Assembly: GCA_017998095.1 (NCBI GenBank)
Contig: JAGODU010000031.1
Location: forward strand, 1 to 33,580
Length of the DNA: 33,580 bases
From: Prolixibacteraceae bacterium
GTDB taxonomy: Bacteria > Bacteroidota > Bacteroidia > Bacteroidales > Prolixibacteraceae
Direction: 5' to 3'
Each line of letters opens with the position of its first letter. The first letter of the stretch is position 1. The notes under the pieces are model-generated. The model had not been told where the DNA came from. It ran no database searches and saw only the letters and a program-made list of their open reading frames with translations. This document shows positions 7,260-17,364 of the stretch, one piece after another. The position numbers and the translations under genes are program-made.

Positions 7260-8921
7260 TTATTTCCACCCACTGTTTTGTTTCAGATTGCTCATAATGA
7301 GAGTCTGATTATAAGGAAGCGGAATGTAACGCATATAATCCTGGAAAGTGTGTTCTTCAACCGTAGAGTACATATAATTAAAACCACTTTCAGTCTGATT
7401 AATTTTCACTCCTGTAACAGAATGGTTCAAAGGAAGGTTCCATCGCCTTATGTCCCAGAATCGATGGCCTTCAAAACACAATTCCAAACGCCGTTCATTT
7501 TGAATAAAGTTACGAAAAGCTTCTTTACCAAGGCTGGCCTGCTCGTTCAAATATTTATCATCAATATCTCCAAGAGCTCTCTTGCGTATTTTTTTCATAA
7601 CATCAAGAGCTGAGAATCCATATGTTGCATCGCTTGGGCCAAAAGCTTCATTAGCAGCTTCAGCAAAGTTGAGATACAATTCAACCTTACTTAAGTAAGT
7701 AACAAACTTATAATCGGTTTTCTCACTTCCTGGGTTTAATGTAACCTTGTCACTTGAGAATTTCTTAAGATAATAACCTGTTCTTGTACCTTTCTGGCTT
7801 AATCCGCCCGTGGCATCAGCTCCGCCTTCATATGTTGAAATTACAGTACTGGCATAACTATCTCCATTATAAAAGATAAATCTTTGCAATCTAGAATCCC
7901 TGTTTTTGTAAGGGTCAGCAGCTGAATAAACAGCACTTTTATCAATAGGGTAACCGTCGGCAGCAGGAAAAGCGTCAACAAGATTTTGAGAAGGATTACA
8001 ATTTCCTGAACCATATAAAGAAGGAGGATAATAATTTTTCTCCCAAGAGTTTGAAGCTCGAGAAGCAGAAATCCAAATATTGTCGAAGTTTGAACCATCA
8101 TTAAAATTACCATAAGCAGCAAGGTCTTTAACACCACCTGCAGCATTTATAGCTTCGGCAGCAGCTCTTGCAGCTCTTTCCCAATTCTGTTGATTAGAAT
8201 TACCAAAGGCCGGGCTTGCGGCATAAAGGTATACGCGTGCTTTCATTGTCATAGCAGCAAGTGCTGAACCTCTTCCCCTGTTCTTCACTCCAAGATAAGG
8301 ATCGCGGGAGCTGGTATAATCTAGAGGAAGGAACAATATTGAAGAGTCAAGGTCAGAAACAATCTGGGATACACATTTCTCGTAAGTATCTCTAGGCAGA
8401 TTCAAATCATCGTCGATATCAAGAGAAGTAGTAACAATAGGAAATCCCAAAGCTTCGGAAGAACCTTCGGCCATACCGCCGTAATTTTGCAGAAGCAGCC
8501 ATTGATACCAACCCCTTAAAAAGAAAGCTTCGCCATAACGATAAGCCCTTAAAATGGAATCTTTAAAAGCATCAGTAACATTATACGGCATTGTCGTTCC
8601 GTTTTCCAGAAAGAGGTTTACGTATTTGATACTATTATAGCAATTATCCCATGTTCCTATTGAGTTGTTTTCAAGAGTCCAACTTCCAAGAGCCAACCTG
8701 TTACTTCCAGTGTTGGAAGGAACGGCATTATCTGTAAAATAATCGAGGTTTATGTCATATTCACCAGAAAGCCCAAGATAAGCAGTAGACAGAATTCCCT
8801 CACCATAATCTGCATGACTCCACAATTCGTCAGTTGTAAGGTCCTGAATTGGCCTTGGATCGAGAAAATCACATGAAGCGAAAGCCAAAGCTGCTATTAA
8901 AATTATTATTAACTTTTTCAT
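7260..8921 (-). CDS. SusD-like outer-membrane lipoprotein (SusD2)
   Basis: This RagB/SusD-family lipoprotein forms the lid over a SusC transporter and captures substrate at the outer face of the outer membrane. The 553-residue protein starts with a lipoprotein signal ending in FASC (Cys17), followed by DFLDPRP, the classic SusD N-terminus. Further family signs are the AYRYGEAFFLRGWYQWLLLQNYGG TPR-region helix (about residues 130-155), the FIQNERRLELCFEGHRFWDIRRW motif near residue 475, and the C-terminal YIPLPYNQ...NSGWK ending. It lies 17 bp after SusC2 and pairs with it. It differs clearly from SusD1 in the same operon, which suggests that the two pairs take up different ligands. Confidence 0.93.
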   Translation of the reverse strand: MKKLIIILIAALAFASCDFLDPRPIQDLTTDELWSHADYGEGILSTAYLGLSGEYDINLDYFTDNAVPSNTGSNRLALGSWTLENNSIGTWDNCYNSIKYVNLFLENGTTMPYNVTDAFKDSILRAYRYGEAFFLRGWYQWLLLQNYGGMAEGSSEALGFPIVTTSLDIDDDLNLPRDTYEKCVSQIVSDLDSSILFLPLDYTSSRDPYLGVKNRGRGSALAAMTMKARVYLYAASPAFGNSNQQNWERAARAAAEAINAAGGVKDLAAYGNFNDGSNFDNIWISASRASNSWEKNYYPPSLYGSGNCNPSQNLVDAFPAADGYPIDKSAVYSAADPYKNRDSRLQRFIFYNGDSYASTVISTYEGGADATGGLSQKGTRTGYYLKKFSSDKVTLNPGSEKTDYKFVTYLSKVELYLNFAEAANEAFGPSDATYGFSALDVMKKIRKRALGDIDDKYLNEQASLGKEAFRNFIQNERRLELCFEGHRFWDIRRWNLPLNHSVTGVKINQTESGFNYMYSTVEEHTFQDYMRYIPLPYNQTLIMSNLKQNSGWK

Positions 8922-8938
8922 AATTTTTCAATTAATCG

Positions 8939-11900
8939 TTAAAACTTACAAGAGACTCCAATTGAGAAAGTCTTATATATCGGATAAAAACTAAAGTTAC
9001 TGTTTTCAGGATCCAGTCCATATTCAGATAAAGCATGAGTTTCAAACAGGTTTGAACCCCTGACATAAATTCTGCAATCGCTCATCAGAGTACTTTTAGT
9101 CAAGCGATTCGGAAAATTGTATGCCAGTTCAATATTCTTGATTCTGAAATAAGAAGCATCTCTCAGCCAGAAAGTTGATTCCTGTAAATTATTCACTGAA
9201 GTGATTGAAAGTCGAGGGTAATTATTTGAAGCGGGCCATGCTTCGAGCATTGCATCTGAAAAATTTTGTCTATATCCACTGGAAGTGAAGTAAGAGTTAT
9301 TAACGTACTCAACTCCATTAAATGTATTTACAGTTCCACCAATATATTGTTGACCATCAGCTCTGCCTTGTCCGATAACTTTAAGTTCGAAACCTTTATA
9401 ACCCAATGAAAGATTCAAACCGTATTGTATGCGTGCACTATGAGCTCCGGTTCTGTACTGATCCTTTTCGTCAATAGTTCCATCATTGTTGTAATCAACA
9501 TATTTTATATCACCGGGTTTGAGTTCTCCAAAATTTTGAGCTGTTTCCCTTGAATTTATCTCTTCCTGACTTTGGAATAATCCTTCAGAATCGTACAGCA
9601 CATATTCATCAGTATATTTACCTGCTCTTTTTCTGTAGTCTTCAAGAGCTAAAGGTTCATCCCATTCAATAACCTTACCGGTTCCATAAAGAATATTTGC
9701 TCCTGTAATGAATTTAAAATCACCAATTTCTTTAGTATATTGAATCATTCCATCGACACCATAATAGAGAATTTCTCCGAAGTTGGTTGCGGGCAAGAAT
9801 TGACCACCTCCAAAAATTGAAGGAGTATAGCTTTCCTTCTGCGAAATGATATCATATAAATCATTGATGAAATAGCCGACTTCAAAAGCAAGACTATTGT
9901 CAAACATAGAAGATTGCAATCCAATATTGAAGTATCTTTTCTTTGGAAGTGAATAATCATCACTACCTTGCTGCATAATACCATAAGCAGTTTGTACGGT
10001 AGAATACTTACCTGGGATACCCATCATAAGAGATCCTTGTCTGCTCCATAAAGTTTTGTGCAAATAAAAAGAATTGTAGCTTCCAAGAGTAAATGAATTT
10101 GTTCCCATAATGCCAAATGAAGCATTAACTTTTAAAAAGTTAATAGCTTTAAGATCTTTCAGGAATGATTCATTACTAGCTATCCAGCTGAGTCCTATGG
10201 TTGGATATAAAGAAAAACGTTTCCCTTTAGGCAATCTCATACTTCCTGATATAACAGGGTCAATCTGTACTATGTATTTATTATCATAAGAGTAATTGAA
10301 TCGGAGTGCTAAATCCTGCATTTTTTCAGGTTGGTAGTCGCCAATTCCCTTATATTCAAATAAACCCTGAAAATAAGTAGCATTAGCAAATATGCTGTGT
10401 TTACCAAAATTATTCTCATAATTAAGAGAAAGTTGAGCTACTGTTTTTCTGGCAATATCGCTACCTCTTTCTGCTAAATCAGATTCTACTACTGATGGCG
10501 TAATAAGTTCAGTTGAATCGGCACCTGAACTTGTTTGGACTATACGATAAAGATTTGCCGTACCACCTTTACCAACAACAATTTTTCCTGATGCATCCAA
10601 ACACATCATAGCGTTAAAACTTAGCCCTTTAACCCATTCATTAAGATCGACCTTTAAGCTGGCATTATTTTGAGTAAACAGTTGTGAGCTTTCAGTGTAG
10701 CCGCTATAAAGCAACTCATTTTCAATATTTGTCGGATAGTCATCGCTAATAATCAGTTTATCTCCCACAGAAATTGGGTGAGCATTGGCAGGTGTCTGAG
10801 CGATTTGCTGAAAAATATTATATTTCATAATTGAGAGACGTCCGTTTTGATATAAATATGAATCACCTCTTAAGAACCGGCCTGTTTTATAAGTACCTGA
10901 AAGGTTAACATTCATGCTGATAAAATCGTTAAGTTTAATATTAACGTTAGCCCTGAGTTTGAATCGGTCGCTTTTTTGAACCTCACCCATAGATTCAAGT
11001 CCTCTGCTTCCAACATAATTGAACAAAGTGTAATAATTAACTTTCTTATCACCACCGCTAAAGTCAATATTGGCACGCATGAAAGGAGCAGAAGGATTAA
11101 CATACCGGCTTAAATAATCAACATTAGGATAATTAACCGGATCACTATTGTTTTTATATGCTTTCAGTGCTTCTTCCGAATAGTAAGGTTTCATTCCATC
11201 ATTTACGGAAGCCTGATTGTATAAAGTAGCATAATCAAAGGCATCAACATAATTAGGGACAGAAGTAGGCATGCTCATACCATATTCTGCTGAAATGCCA
11301 ACTTCCCTATTGTAGCTTTTACCTTGTTTGGTTTCAATCCATATAATTGGATTCGATCCCATAATACCTAAAGCTGCCCTTGATGAAAGATCTTTGAGCA
11401 CCTGAACACTTTCAACTTCAAAGACAGACAAATCAGCAACATCTCTGGCTACGCCATCTACATAAGTAGTTGCCTCTTCATTTCTGATAAATGCATAAAC
11501 CATTTCATCGCCCGGAGAAGATGAGTACTGATGAATTGTCAATCCGGGTATAAGTCCGGCCAAAGCCTGAAGCAGTGAAGGAGAAGGACAAGATTCAAGT
11601 TCTTCACCAGAAATAGTATAAATGGAAGAAACATTTCTATTAGAAGTTGTTTCTTTATAAGGAAGAGAAACAAGGTTTTTCCCATTAAACAAAACTTCCT
11701 TGTTAATTACTATCTTTTCAGAAGGTGATTTACCACCAACGACATTAACAATCTTATGCTCATATCCTGATTTAAGGATCGATAATATTTCATCCTTACC
11801 GGAGGAGACTTTAATATCAAAGCTTCCATCTTTACGGGTTACAGCAATATCTTTGCTGTTAAAAGCCTTCACAACAATATCTGACATTGGGTTTCCCATA

Positions 11901-12028
11901 TCGTCAATTATTATGGATTGCATTGTAACCGTTGATATTTCTCCATCCTGTGCAATCAATTTGTTATTAGAAAATAAGCAAATCAAAGTGCAGAATATCA
12001 ACAATCTATTTATTTTTATGTTTTTCAT
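8939..12028 (-). CDS. Divergent SusC-like TonB-dependent transporter (SusC2)
   Basis: This is an outer-membrane TonB-dependent channel of the SusC/RagA family, 1,029 residues from the start at 12028. That ATG is preferred over the upstream one at 12061 because it directly begins a signal peptide ending in LIAQ. A carboxypeptidase-regulatory-like domain is followed by a plug and a barrel. The family plug motif YVDGV is present, but the usual LKDASATAVYGxRGANG is altered to LKDLSSRAALGIMGSNP. The canonical VVVGYG segment before the plug is replaced by LVSLPYKE. The barrel end is intact (SIGVSCKF, aromatic C-terminus). It follows SusD1 and is paired with SusD2 17 bp downstream. It belongs to a different SusC branch from SusC1 rather than being a recent duplicate. 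Confidence 0.9.
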   Translation of the reverse strand: MKNIKINRLLIFCTLICLFSNNKLIAQDGEISTVTMQSIIIDDMGNPMSDIVVKAFNSKDIAVTRKDGSFDIKVSSGKDEILSILKSGYEHKIVNVVGGKSPSEKIVINKEVLFNGKNLVSLPYKETTSNRNVSSIYTISGEELESCPSPSLLQALAGLIPGLTIHQYSSSPGDEMVYAFIRNEEATTYVDGVARDVADLSVFEVESVQVLKDLSSRAALGIMGSNPIIWIETKQGKSYNREVGISAEYGMSMPTSVPNYVDAFDYATLYNQASVNDGMKPYYSEEALKAYKNNSDPVNYPNVDYLSRYVNPSAPFMRANIDFSGGDKKVNYYTLFNYVGSRGLESMGEVQKSDRFKLRANVNIKLNDFISMNVNLSGTYKTGRFLRGDSYLYQNGRLSIMKYNIFQQIAQTPANAHPISVGDKLIISDDYPTNIENELLYSGYTESSQLFTQNNASLKVDLNEWVKGLSFNAMMCLDASGKIVVGKGGTANLYRIVQTSSGADSTELITPSVVESDLAERGSDIARKTVAQLSLNYENNFGKHSIFANATYFQGLFEYKGIGDYQPEKMQDLALRFNYSYDNKYIVQIDPVISGSMRLPKGKRFSLYPTIGLSWIASNESFLKDLKAINFLKVNASFGIMGTNSFTLGSYNSFYLHKTLWSRQGSLMMGIPGKYSTVQTAYGIMQQGSDDYSLPKKRYFNIGLQSSMFDNSLAFEVGYFINDLYDIISQKESYTPSIFGGGQFLPATNFGEILYYGVDGMIQYTKEIGDFKFITGANILYGTGKVIEWDEPLALEDYRKRAGKYTDEYVLYDSEGLFQSQEEINSRETAQNFGELKPGDIKYVDYNNDGTIDEKDQYRTGAHSARIQYGLNLSLGYKGFELKVIGQGRADGQQYIGGTVNTFNGVEYVNNSYFTSSGYRQNFSDAMLEAWPASNNYPRLSITSVNNLQESTFWLRDASYFRIKNIELAYNFPNRLTKSTLMSDCRIYVRGSNLFETHALSEYGLDPENSNFSFYPIYKTFSIGVSCKF

Positions 12029-12074
12029 CTGTTTGTATTTTGTATCTTTTGCTATTAACATTTAACCGTACTGT

Positions 12075-13829
12075 TTACCATCCCGGATTTTGTATAAAAC
12101 TCTCAAACATTAAAGCATCATCAAGTTCGATTGGCCACCTGTAATGTTTCTGATCAAAAGTAAGGGTGACCACCGGAGTAGTATTTCTGCTGAAAACAAA
12201 GCCTGTCGGTTTTGTTAAATCTTTGCTTATAGTAATTCCAAATACTTGTTTATTTTCAACCTTATGAGCATCTCCCCATCTTGATAAATCAAATAATCTT
12301 TTCTCTTCAAGATAGAATTCAACAGCTCTTTCATTTTTAATCCTTTCCCTGAATACGGACTTATCTGTCAGGTATATGGAATTAACAGCCGGCATTTTAA
12401 CGCGTGCTCTGATCCTGTTAACAGCATCAACAGCGCTTAAATTTGCGCCCGGAAGAGTATAACCGGGTCCTCCAATTTCGTTACAAGCTTCCGCATACAT
12501 CATTAATATTTCGGCATATCGGAAATAAATAACATGAGAAATCGGGTGTTCAGCATCCGACCACAAATCGATGTTATTTACCCAGAATTTTCTTGAAAGG
12601 TAACCTGTATAGCTATAATACATCATATTAGGTCTTTCTCTTCCTCCATTGAAAAGCTCAAGATAAAGGTCGGTCTGGCTTGTCCATCTTTCACCGTTAA
12701 ACAAGATATTGTGATAGAAACGCGGATCTCTGTTTACATAAGGATTTTGTTCATCGTATTGAGAATCATCCTTTATTGAGAGTCCATTTGCTGTTTCAAA
12801 CTTATCAACGATATTTTGAGAAGGACCGTAACCTGCCATAATCCCAACCTTTGCCAGACTAGGAGGCGCGAAAGCTGTATACCTTCCTGAATTTTGCATG
12901 CTTCCAAAGTTCTCCCAAATTATTTCATCGTTATAAGGCAGGAAGTTGAAAATACTGTCGTATCCTCCTGTAAAGCTTATAGACTGAATTGAGTCATTAG
13001 GATTAATATTCTGAACACTTTTATAAGTAATATTTTCAGTAGAGTTACAAGACATCAACTTATATGTACCTGTTGATTCGGCAAATTGAATAAGTTCCCA
13101 TGCAGCTTTTGCAGCATCTTCCCAAAGTTTAGTATCATTAGATGCATTATTTGTCGGACTTGCATCAAAAAGCAGAGTACTTGCCTTTAATGCCATTGCT
13201 GCTCCTTTTGTCGGACGCCCCAGATTTGCATTGTCCCATCTTTCAGGGAGTAATGAAATAGCAGAATCGCAATCGGCAACAATATTTAAAGCAGTTTCGT
13301 GGAAAGAAAGTCTTGGTATTCCAAATTCATCAGATCCGCTTAATGCTTTAGTAATGTAAGGCATTCCTCCCTGACGTCTTAGAAATTCATAATAGTACCA
13401 TGCCCTCATGAAGTTTGCCTGTCCTTTAAGTTCATCCTTCTCTTGCTGAGAAGCATTTTCAAGCATACTTAACTTTTCAAGACAAATATTTGCAATTCTT
13501 ATGCTTTGCCAAGAATTCCAAATACCAGAGAACTGAGCAAGTCCTTTATCGAAAGCAGCAAGCCAGTCACCCGATTGAACAATAGGTAAAAGTCCCCATT
13601 CTTCTGTAACATATCCTTCATCACAAGCTCCTGCAATAAAGCCGTAGTCACCTTCAGACAAATAATCATTCATGTCTTTATACATTCTGTCTTCGAATTG
13701 TCTGAAGTTTAAATAATCAGTAAATACATCTTCATCAGTCATACCTGAAGAATCAGGCACTTTGTCAAGATAATCTTCACAAGCTGTGAGAAAAATCATT
13801 GAAACAATTAATAAATATATTTTTTTCAT
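12075..13829 (-). CDS. SusD-like outer-membrane lipoprotein (SusD1)
   Basis: This RagB/SusD-family surface lipoprotein has 584 residues from the ATG at 13829. An ATG three codons upstream is also possible. The signal MKKIYLLIVSMIFLTAC ends in a lipobox and is followed by EDYLDKVP, typical of SusD. Family marks are the FMRAWYYYEFLRRQGGMPYI helix, the RYAEILMMYAEACNE segment, the FRERIKNERAVEFYLEEKRLFDLSRW motif and the C-terminal FIQNPGW. The protein would bind substrate and cap SusC1, whose gene ends 18 bp upstream. At about 30 residues longer than SusD2, with a different loop content, it is likely to present a distinct binding site. Confidence 0.94.
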   Translation of the reverse strand: MKKIYLLIVSMIFLTACEDYLDKVPDSSGMTDEDVFTDYLNFRQFEDRMYKDMNDYLSEGDYGFIAGACDEGYVTEEWGLLPIVQSGDWLAAFDKGLAQFSGIWNSWQSIRIANICLEKLSMLENASQQEKDELKGQANFMRAWYYYEFLRRQGGMPYITKALSGSDEFGIPRLSFHETALNIVADCDSAISLLPERWDNANLGRPTKGAAMALKASTLLFDASPTNNASNDTKLWEDAAKAAWELIQFAESTGTYKLMSCNSTENITYKSVQNINPNDSIQSISFTGGYDSIFNFLPYNDEIIWENFGSMQNSGRYTAFAPPSLAKVGIMAGYGPSQNIVDKFETANGLSIKDDSQYDEQNPYVNRDPRFYHNILFNGERWTSQTDLYLELFNGGRERPNMMYYSYTGYLSRKFWVNNIDLWSDAEHPISHVIYFRYAEILMMYAEACNEIGGPGYTLPGANLSAVDAVNRIRARVKMPAVNSIYLTDKSVFRERIKNERAVEFYLEEKRLFDLSRWGDAHKVENKQVFGITISKDLTKPTGFVFSRNTTPVVTLTFDQKHYRWPIELDDALMFESFIQNPGW

Positions 13830-13847
13830 ATTATTCATTTTCTTTAA

Positions 13848-16800
13848 TTAAAAGACAATTCTAAGTTCAAACGTATATCTCTTCAACTGAGGGTAAGCAC
13901 CAAAGTCGACACCTGAATTCTGACCTTCAGGGTCTCCACCAAGTGGATAATCAGTAAATGTTAAAAGGTTTGTTCCGGTAAGAGCCATTTCGACATTGCT
14001 GATTCCAACAGTTTTCAGAGCATCAAGTTTAAGGTTGTAACCTACCCTGATGTTTTTCAATCTGAAATATTTTCCCTGAACATTTGAGAAGCTGCTCATC
14101 CGATAGTTTGGATTATAAGTTTCAACATTAGCATGAACAGCAGGATATTCAGCATCGCGATTATAAGGAGTCCAGTAATCGGCATGAGCAGTCAAAGCAT
14201 TATCTTTATTTTGAGAGAATGGGAACAAATAGAATTCACCACCATTTCTGATTTGATAATCGACATCAGAAATACCATAAAAATCTATCTGACCGTTCCA
14301 GTTTTTATAATTGAATCCAATTTTTGCATTCCATGTAAAAGCCGGAGCATTAGGATTTAGAGGACAAAGTTTATCCTGATCATCGACAGTACCGTCGCCA
14401 TTGAAATCTAGGTAATACTGATCGCCCAGTCCTGGCTTAACACCGCTTGCAGGAGCAGCCATAAATAGTTCGTCTATATTTTGATATAGTCCTTCTACTT
14501 CAACACCACCAGACCATGCCAGGTCGGCTGCAATCTCAACTGGTTTTCCTTCTACACTTAAATTCTGAGGTTTCTTAGCAGGCTCATCGTATTCAACAAC
14601 ACGGCTTTCCTGTCCTGAAATGTACCCTGTAAAATAAAGTTGTAATTCGTTGGCAAAAGTTTTATTAACTCCAAGTTCAAGTTCAAAGCCATGGCTTTTT
14701 GTTTTTCCATAGTTTCCACTGATAGACGACTGCCCTAACCATGTTGGCACTGATCTTCTTTCCTGAAGTATGTTTTCTCTTCTTTCATTAAACAAATCGA
14801 AATTAATTGTAACGATATTATCAAAGAGACCCATTTCAAATCCTAAATTTTGCTTGATTGCTTCTTCCCATGTAGCATTATTTATAGGGATATCCCCTTC
14901 TTGGATTGTAGAATAATAAGTGCTGGGATAACCAAAGACAGCACTATAACCTGAATTTGAGTATTCCGAAATGTAAAGCCATCTTTCAATTCCATAATCA
15001 CTACCAACTTTACCAAGTGAATATTTAAACTTTAAAAGATTAGCCCAGGGCAATGACTTTTTAAAGAATTCTTCATCTGAAATTTTCCATCCGGCAGCCA
15101 TTGAAGGAAACAATCCAAAACGTAGTCCGGGAGCAAACTTCTCTGAACCGGTATATGCCAAACTACCTTCAAGGAAATATCTTTCTTTATAATTATAAGT
15201 AGCTCTTCCTACCCAATTCTCTTCATAGTGTGGAAATTCAACTGCACCTGAAGATTCTCTGCGACTGAAAACACCTAATCCTGAAACATTGTGATTCCCA
15301 AAAGACCTGTCATAATTGACCTGAGCTTTATAATATAAACTTTTAAATGCTTCATCAAGATATTCATCACCAATAAACAATTTTGGCTGAGGAGTGTCCA
15401 TATCTTTTTTCCCATCTCCATCATACCTTGTCCATGTTGAATCAAGAGGGTTCAAATAATAACCAAACATTGTTCCCCAATAGTTAGGCCCTACCCAGTT
15501 GAGTTCCTGATATCTTGAATAATTATTATATGAGAATGTACCCGAAGCGGATAAACCTTTTGTAATAAAATCAAGCTTTTGGTCAAGAGTCACGTCAACA
15601 TTAATTTCATTGCTTTTTTTACGTTCTATACCACGACCACCGAGCCAGTCGAGCCTGACATTACCCATAGAAGGATTACAGCTCCATCTGATACCTTCTC
15701 TGTCATAAGGAATAACATCATCAGGAAACTCATCAAGTGTTCCTGCCGGATAATAAGGAAGCAATGTTACAGGTTCGAACCATGTTTCATGAGTATACCA
15801 GTCGACAGGCTTTCCCCATTTTTTAATATTTCCTCCAAGATTGACAGACAATTTAGTTGACTTTGTTAAATTGAAATCAAGATTGTTCCTGAAATTATAT
15901 CTGTCGTGGAAATAATGAGCGTTATATTTGTCATAGCCATAATCAAATAGGTCACCTACAGCCATTATATCGCCTTCATGCAAATAACCTATTGAAACGA
16001 AATATTGAACAAAGTGATTACCTCCACGGGCATTCAGGTTATAATTATGATCTATTGCCGGTTCAAATAAAATGTCCATCCAATCAACATCAGGATAAAG
16101 AATTGGAGAATCATGATTTTTAAAGTGGTTTAAATATTCTTCAGAGTATATATTATCCCATAACTGATCGTTACGGAAACCTTCATTTCGCATTAAAAGA
16201 GTTTCATAAGAATTAAGGTATTCAGGCAATCTTGTAGCCATTTTTAAAGAAACCTGACCAGATAATTCAAGTTGTACTGCTCCTTCTTTACCTCTTTTTG
16301 TTGTTACAATTATTACTCCGTTAGCTCCCTTTACACCATAAACGGCAGTTGCAGAAGCGTCCTTAAGAATAGTAATCGACGCAATTTCATTTGCATCAAT
16401 ATTTGAGAATCCTCTTTCAACTCCATCTACAATAACCAAAGGCGAAGTATTAGTCAAAGAAGCACTTCCTCTTATAAGCATCCTTAATCCTGAAAGTGAT
16501 TCTTCACCAGGAGTAGCATCAGTTTGAATAATTGTTAAACCCGGCAGGCTACCCTGCAATGTATTTTCAAGACTACCCCCCATCTTCATAGCCTGCAGTT
16601 TTTCACCTGAAACCTGCGATATTGCACCTACCACCGATTCCTTAGCCTGAACTCCATATCCGACAACAACTATTTCATCAAGATCGGAAACTGTAGAAGC
16701 CATTGTTACGTCAATTGTCTTAACTGACCCCACTTTAATTTTCTGAGTTTCCATTCCAATAAATGAGAAAATGAGTACATTTCCATTCTCTGCCTTAACA

Positions 16801-17000
16801 CTGTACTTTCCATCAAGATCAGTTACAACTCCCACAGTTGTACCCTCAACCCTCACAGTCACTCCCGGCAGTGAATTTTTAGACTCATCGACAACTTTAC
16901 CTGTAATACTTACTACCTGTCCAAATGAAATGACAGGAAATAAAGTAACAAGTATTATAAAAAACAGCAATCGATTTTTCATAAAAAGATTAGATTTCAT
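13848..17000 (-). CDS. SusC-like TonB-dependent transporter (SusC1)
   Basis: This is a canonical SusC/RagA outer-membrane transporter of 1,050 residues. The order is a signal peptide ending near residue 28 (SFGQ), a carboxypeptidase-regulatory-like domain (about 31-100), the VVVGYG segment (111-116), a plug with VDGVERG (191-197) and LKDASATAVYGVKGANGVI (212-230), then a 22-strand-type barrel ending in LRIVF. The start is uncertain. The ATG at 17000 overlaps the end of the small upstream gene by 11 bp, while the ATG at 16982 (MKNRLLFF) gives an equally good signal peptide and no overlap. With SusD1 it would import oligosaccharides or glycopeptides using TonB energy. This pair leads the transporter part of the operon. 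Confidence 0.95.
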   Translation of the reverse strand: MKSNLFMKNRLLFFIILVTLFPVISFGQVVSITGKVVDESKNSLPGVTVRVEGTTVGVVTDLDGKYSVKAENGNVLIFSFIGMETQKIKVGSVKTIDVTMASTVSDLDEIVVVGYGVQAKESVVGAISQVSGEKLQAMKMGGSLENTLQGSLPGLTIIQTDATPGEESLSGLRMLIRGSASLTNTSPLVIVDGVERGFSNIDANEIASITILKDASATAVYGVKGANGVIIVTTKRGKEGAVQLELSGQVSLKMATRLPEYLNSYETLLMRNEGFRNDQLWDNIYSEEYLNHFKNHDSPILYPDVDWMDILFEPAIDHNYNLNARGGNHFVQYFVSIGYLHEGDIMAVGDLFDYGYDKYNAHYFHDRYNFRNNLDFNLTKSTKLSVNLGGNIKKWGKPVDWYTHETWFEPVTLLPYYPAGTLDEFPDDVIPYDREGIRWSCNPSMGNVRLDWLGGRGIERKKSNEINVDVTLDQKLDFITKGLSASGTFSYNNYSRYQELNWVGPNYWGTMFGYYLNPLDSTWTRYDGDGKKDMDTPQPKLFIGDEYLDEAFKSLYYKAQVNYDRSFGNHNVSGLGVFSRRESSGAVEFPHYEENWVGRATYNYKERYFLEGSLAYTGSEKFAPGLRFGLFPSMAAGWKISDEEFFKKSLPWANLLKFKYSLGKVGSDYGIERWLYISEYSNSGYSAVFGYPSTYYSTIQEGDIPINNATWEEAIKQNLGFEMGLFDNIVTINFDLFNERRENILQERRSVPTWLGQSSISGNYGKTKSHGFELELGVNKTFANELQLYFTGYISGQESRVVEYDEPAKKPQNLSVEGKPVEIAADLAWSGGVEVEGLYQNIDELFMAAPASGVKPGLGDQYYLDFNGDGTVDDQDKLCPLNPNAPAFTWNAKIGFNYKNWNGQIDFYGISDVDYQIRNGGEFYLFPFSQNKDNALTAHADYWTPYNRDAEYPAVHANVETYNPNYRMSSFSNVQGKYFRLKNIRVGYNLKLDALKTVGISNVEMALTGTNLLTFTDYPLGGDPEGQNSGVDFGAYPQLKRYTFELRIVF

Positions 17001-17202
17001 TTACTATAGTTTTAGTTACATCATTTCTTTGATTTGAATCATTGATATTTAGTTTAGAAGTAATATACCTCTTCATCTTATAATATTCCGTACACTTATA
17101 ATGCATTCCAAAATCTTCCCATTCTTTACGCTCTAATTTTTTATTGCACACAGGGCATATTATTTCAGGTGTTCTCGGAATATATTTATAATCCCATAAC
17201 AT
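16990..17202 (-). CDS. Small CCHC zinc-knuckle-like protein, hypothetical
   Basis: The 70-residue product carries a CPVC (Cys16, Cys19) and, 14 residues on, HYKC (His34, Cys37). This CxxC-x14-HxxC spacing could hold one zinc ion. The rest is charged with no signal peptide or membrane segment, so a cytoplasmic location is likely. It is the only open frame in the gap between the CotH gene and SusC1. Its stop overlaps the longest SusC1 start by 11 bp in another frame, an arrangement compatible with translational coupling. I recognise no named family. It could be a small regulator or a chance open frame; the metal-ligand pattern and the position favour a real gene only moderately. Confidence 0.45.
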   Translation of the reverse strand: MLWDYKYIPRTPEIICPVCNKKLERKEWEDFGMHYKCTEYYKMKRYITSKLNINDSNQRNDVTKTIVNEI

Positions 17203-17364
17203 ATTTTAGATATTAGATTTAATTATTAATGTAAATAACATCAAATTGATTTTTTTTGACATTCCCATATGTTTAAAATACTCGTATAAATGTTGAATGA
17301 TACAGGTGTTCATAATACTGAACTGCAATAAAATAAGAACGCAACAAATACTTCTTACACATTT

